Source: Anaerolineae bacterium | GTDB lineage: Bacteria > Chloroflexota > Anaerolineae > Anaerolineales > Villigracilaceae | Direction of reading: 5' to 3' | DNA: 8,115 nt | Assembly: GCA_003141915.1 (NCBI GenBank) | Contig: PLNY01000441.1 | Span: forward strand, 20,152 to 28,266 | Shown here: positions 5,126 through 8,115 of the stretch, piece by piece | How positions within the stretch are numbered: position 1 is the first letter of the stretch | Layout of the letters: each line of letters starts with the position of its first letter | Translations under genes and position numbers: made by a program | The notes under the pieces: model-generated | What the model was told of the DNA's origin: nothing | The model's database searches: none | What the model saw: the letters and a program-made list of their open reading frames with translations, nothing else

Positions 5126-7180
5126 ATGATTCCCCTGCATTTGCGCATCGTCGGTTTTCTTTCGTATCGCGATCCCGTTGAACTGGATTTCACGACCTTC
5201 GATTTGGCTTGCATCTCCGGCCAGAACGGCGCGGGTAAATCGTCCTTGCTCGATGCGATCACGTGGTCACTGTTTGGCGAGTCGCGCGCCAAGGATAAAG
5301 ACGCATTGATTAATCTTCAATCGAAAGCGGCGGAGGTGGCGCTGACCTTTGAGTACGAAGCGAATATTTATCGAGTTCAACGGACATTGCCGCGCGGCAA
5401 AAGCACGGTGCTTGAATTTCAAATCAAGAGCGGAGATGAATGGAAGCCACTTACTGAGCGTACCAGCCGAGAAACACAAGCGCGCATCGAACAGACACTG
5501 AGGCTCGATTATGAAACCTTTGTCAACGCGGCATTCTTTTTGCAAGGCAAAGCGGATCAGTTCACACAACAAAACGCCGGTAAACGTAAAGATGTATTGA
5601 GCAACATTCTTGGACTCGAAGTGTGGGAAACGTATAAAGCGCGCACGGTTGAAAAACGCCGCGGACTCGAAGAAGAAGTGATCGGAATTGATCGAAGCAT
5701 TGCTGATATTGATTCTGAACTTGATGAGGAAGAGCCGCGCAAGCGAAGATTGAAAGAATTGGAAGATGGATTAAAGCAACAAAACTCAATGCGTAAAACG
5801 CAAGAGGATGCTTTGGAAAGTCTGAGGAAGATTGCTGCTTCGCTGGATCAGGAACTCGCCACAGAGAAAGCAAGGTTGGAGGAAGAACAACGAGGATTGT
5901 TGGAACTGCAGAAAGCAGTAAGCGGTCAGCAGTCAGTAATCAATGAATTAACGGCGCAAGTTGAAAGCGCGAAGAAATCGTTAGCGGAAGCGGAAGAGAA
6001 AATTTCCAATCGGAACGAATTGGAATCAAAGAGAACCACAAGCCGTGAAGAACTTGCCAAAATCAGAGCCGAGAATGAACTACTCAAAACGCAAATGGAT
6101 GAATTGAAAGAACATATCGACCAACTCGAGGCGGCAGAGGGTGCAACCTGTCCATTATGCGGACAAACGTTGAGCGTAGAACATCGTCAATCTACTTTGA
6201 AGCAGTTGCAAGATGAAGGAAAAGAAAAAGGTGATCGTTTTCGCGCGAACAAAATCAGCGTTGACGATCTTGCCAAGCAAATCGCAGATGTTGAATCACA
6301 AATTGCAAGAGTCGAAAGTGTTGAACGAGAACGCTTGAAGCAATCCAATTCAGTGACTCAATTAACTGAGCGAATTGAAACAATAAAAGATTTGATCAAG
6401 AATTGGGAAACGGCTGGCGCAAAGCGATTGAAGGAAGTTGAAAAAATATTATCGAGTGAAAAATATTCTGTTGAGTCGCAAAAGCCATCGGTCAACCTCG
6501 ATGAACCCGAGCATGCCTTGCGCGATTTGCAGGAACAGGTCAATCGCTTGAATCAGGAAGTCGGCGCGGCGCGGCAAAAGGTATCGGTGTTGGATGAGCT
6601 GCAGAAGCGCAAAGCCGACTTTTCGTCGACGCGTGAAGCGCTGGCTTTACAGATCGCGCATCATAAAACTCTCGAACGCGCCTTCGGCAAAGACGGCGTC
6701 CCGGCCTTGTTGATCGAACAAGCCTTGCCGGAGATCGAATCGAAAGCCAATGAATTGCTCGACCGATTGAGCGATGGACAGATGTCGATTCGATTCGTGA
6801 CGCAGGCGGAATACAAAGACAGGAAGCGCGATGATTTAAAAGAGACACTCGACATTCAAATCAGCGACGCGGCGGGGATGCGCGATTACGAGATGTATTC
6901 GGGCGGCGAGGCGTTCCGCGTGAACTTTGCGATTCGGTTGGCGCTTTCCGAAGTGCTGGCGCAACGCAAAGGGGCGCGCTTGCAAACGCTGGTGATTGAC
7001 GAGGGCTTCGGCTCGCAGGATGTGCAGGGCAGACAGCGGCTGATCGAAGCGATCAATTTAGTACGAAACGATTTTGCACAGATTTTAGTCATCACGCATC
7101 TCGATGAACTCAAGGATGCGTTTCCGACGCGCATCGAAGTGGAAAAGACGGAACACGGTTCAACGGTTCAAGTTATTTAA
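5126..7180 (+). CDS. sbcC: SbcC/Rad50-like SMC-family ATPase, compact form
   Basis: 684 residues with the complete Rad50/SbcC layout. The N-terminal ATPase lobe has Walker A GQNGAGKS (32-39) and Q-loop Gln140 in FFLQGK. A Glu/Lys/Leu-rich coiled coil (about 170-330) leads to a zinc hook CPLC (Cys342, Cys345), and a second coil follows (about 350-510). The C-terminal lobe has signature SGGEA (592-596), Walker B with Asp625-Glu626, D-loop SQD (630-632) and His658 in ITHLDEL. The hook is at the exact midpoint, as expected for two equal coil arms. In the known complex this ATPase works with the nuclease SbcD/Mre11 on DNA ends and hairpins. No sbcD is in the window, and the protein is much shorter than E. 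coli SbcC (about 1050). The start MIPLHLRIVGFLSYRDPVEL was chosen over an ATG at 5084, whose extra 14 residues are charged and not family-like. Confidence 0.92.
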   Translation: MIPLHLRIVGFLSYRDPVELDFTTFDLACISGQNGAGKSSLLDAITWSLFGESRAKDKDALINLQSKAAEVALTFEYEANIYRVQRTLPRGKSTVLEFQIKSGDEWKPLTERTSRETQARIEQTLRLDYETFVNAAFFLQGKADQFTQQNAGKRKDVLSNILGLEVWETYKARTVEKRRGLEEEVIGIDRSIADIDSELDEEEPRKRRLKELEDGLKQQNSMRKTQEDALESLRKIAASLDQELATEKARLEEEQRGLLELQKAVSGQQSVINELTAQVESAKKSLAEAEEKISNRNELESKRTTSREELAKIRAENELLKTQMDELKEHIDQLEAAEGATCPLCGQTLSVEHRQSTLKQLQDEGKEKGDRFRANKISVDDLAKQIADVESQIARVESVERERLKQSNSVTQLTERIETIKDLIKNWETAGAKRLKEVEKILSSEKYSVESQKPSVNLDEPEHALRDLQEQVNRLNQEVGAARQKVSVLDELQKRKADFSSTREALALQIAHHKTLERAFGKDGVPALLIEQALPEIESKANELLDRLSDGQMSIRFVTQAEYKDRKRDDLKETLDIQISDAAGMRDYEMYSGGEAFRVNFAIRLALSEVLAQRKGARLQTLVIDEGFGSQDVQGRQRLIEAINLVRNDFAQILVITHLDELKDAFPTRIEVEKTEHGSTVQVI

Positions 7181-7183
7181 CTT

Positions 7184-8115
7184 ATGATTTATTTTGTATT
7201 ATCAACCGTGCTATTTGTCGCGGGTCTTATCATTATTTATTGGCTTCACAATCAATATCACCTCGACATCATCGTCGAACCTGTTGAGTCGCCGTCGAAT
7301 GCGCCGATGATTTCTGTTTGCATTCCGGCACGTAATGAAGAGCGCAACATCCGTGCCTGCGTGGACGCGGTTTTGAATCAAACATATCCGAATTTTGAAG
7401 TCATCGTCCTGGATGATCGTTCGACGGATTCAACTTTGGAGATTCTCCGTTCAATTCAAAATGATAAATTAAGAATCATCAACGGCTCTGATCTTCCCTC
7501 CGGCTGGGCAGGCAAGCCTCACGCCTTGTACCAAGCTGCGAATGCGTGCGACGAACGAAGTGAGTGGTTGTGTTTCGTTGACGCCGATACTTTTCTCGCG
7601 CCGGAAGCATTGGCATCTTGTTATGCTAAAGCCGTCGAAACGAACGCAGACTTATTTACGATAATGACTTTTCAAATCACTGTGACGTTTTGGGAACGCG
7701 TCGTGTTGCCGCTGGTGATGACCGCGCTATCGGTTGGATTCTCGCCGCGCAAAGTCAATGACCCGAAGCGCAAAGACGCCATCGCCAACGGACAATTTAT
7801 TTTCATCAAGCGCAGTGTCTATGATGCCATCGGCGGACACGAAAGCGTCAAGGATGAGATCGTGGAAGACAAAGCCATTTCAGAAAAAGTCAAATGGAGC
7901 GGATATCGTCTGATCGTTGCGGATGGTATGAAGGTGGCGCGCACGAGCATGTACACGTCGCTGGCCCAGATGTGGGAAGGCTGGACGAAAAATATTTATC
8001 TCGGTTTGCGCGAGCAAATTGGCTTGATGATACTGGGCGCGTTCGGCGCATTGGTTTCGGTCATTGCCGCGCTGGTTCTTCCGATTTGGCCCCTGCTTGG
8101 ATTGATTTGGTTTTT
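7184..8115 (+). CDS. Family 2 glycosyltransferase, membrane-associated (cut by window edge)
   Basis: The frame from ATG 7184 is open to the window end, giving 310 residues. It begins with a membrane helix (about 2-19, IYFVLSTVLFVAGLIIIYW), followed by the GT2 fold: SVCIPARNEERNI, VLDDRSTDST (Asp77/78), SGWAGKPHAL, the metal-binding DAD (133-135), ED (228-229) and QMWEGW (262-267), the last like the QxxRW-type acceptor motif. It ends with hydrophobic segments from about residue 275. The order, with the GWxGKxxA box and C-terminal helices, resembles the CrtQ/HpnB type of GT2 acting on lipid or carotenoid-like acceptors; the true acceptor is unknown. It starts 3 nt after the sbcC-like stop with no visible ribosome site, suggesting coupled expression. 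Confidence 0.85.
   Translation, partial: MIYFVLSTVLFVAGLIIIYWLHNQYHLDIIVEPVESPSNAPMISVCIPARNEERNIRACVDAVLNQTYPNFEVIVLDDRSTDSTLEILRSIQNDKLRIINGSDLPSGWAGKPHALYQAANACDERSEWLCFVDADTFLAPEALASCYAKAVETNADLFTIMTFQITVTFWERVVLPLVMTALSVGFSPRKVNDPKRKDAIANGQFIFIKRSVYDAIGGHESVKDEIVEDKAISEKVKWSGYRLIVADGMKVARTSMYTSLAQMWEGWTKNIYLGLREQIGLMILGAFGALVSVIAALVLPIWPLLGLIWF

Overview
The window looks like a chromosomal stretch of a Gram-positive-like or deep-branching bacterium, most plausibly a Chloroflexota member of the Anaerolineae type. This rests on moderate GC, a T-box in front of an aminoacyl-tRNA synthetase gene, a low-complexity Thr-Pro membrane protein, and a compact SbcC-like ATPase starting 'MIPLHLRIVGFLSYRDPV'. 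The assignment is from recollection of such genomes and was not searched.

Left part (1-1080), minus strand: the N-terminal half of an M29-family aminopeptidase runs off the left edge. Upstream of it lies a 69-residue cold-shock protein gene with its own strong terminator, a near-consensus promoter and a leader of about 160 nt.

Middle part (1175-3690), plus strand: a consensus promoter drives a complete T-box riboswitch. Its specifier codon UCC and its UGGC bulge both fit tRNA-Ser. A palindromic repeat-like stretch follows, then serS, a DUF456-type membrane protein overlapping the serS stop by one base, and a 95-residue small membrane protein. The run ends at a perfect palindromic terminator shared with the convergent gene downstream.

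Right part (3706-5045), minus strand: a cyanophycinase/peptidase S51-like serine hydrolase and a membrane-anchored Thr/Pro repeat protein. Divergent from these on the plus strand (5126-8115) are a complete 684-residue SbcC/Rad50-like ATPase with a zinc hook at its exact midpoint, and a family 2 glycosyltransferase cut by the right edge. In the 80-bp divergent gap both start codons sit exactly 7 nt after a -10-like hexamer, which suggests leaderless transcripts in both directions.

I see no phage, transposase, CRISPR, tRNA or rRNA gene. The genes are mostly housekeeping. The most informative non-coding content is the serine T-box, the structured csp leader, the palindromic element in the serS leader and the paired leaderless start signals. 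I do not see a clear undescribed multi-gene system.
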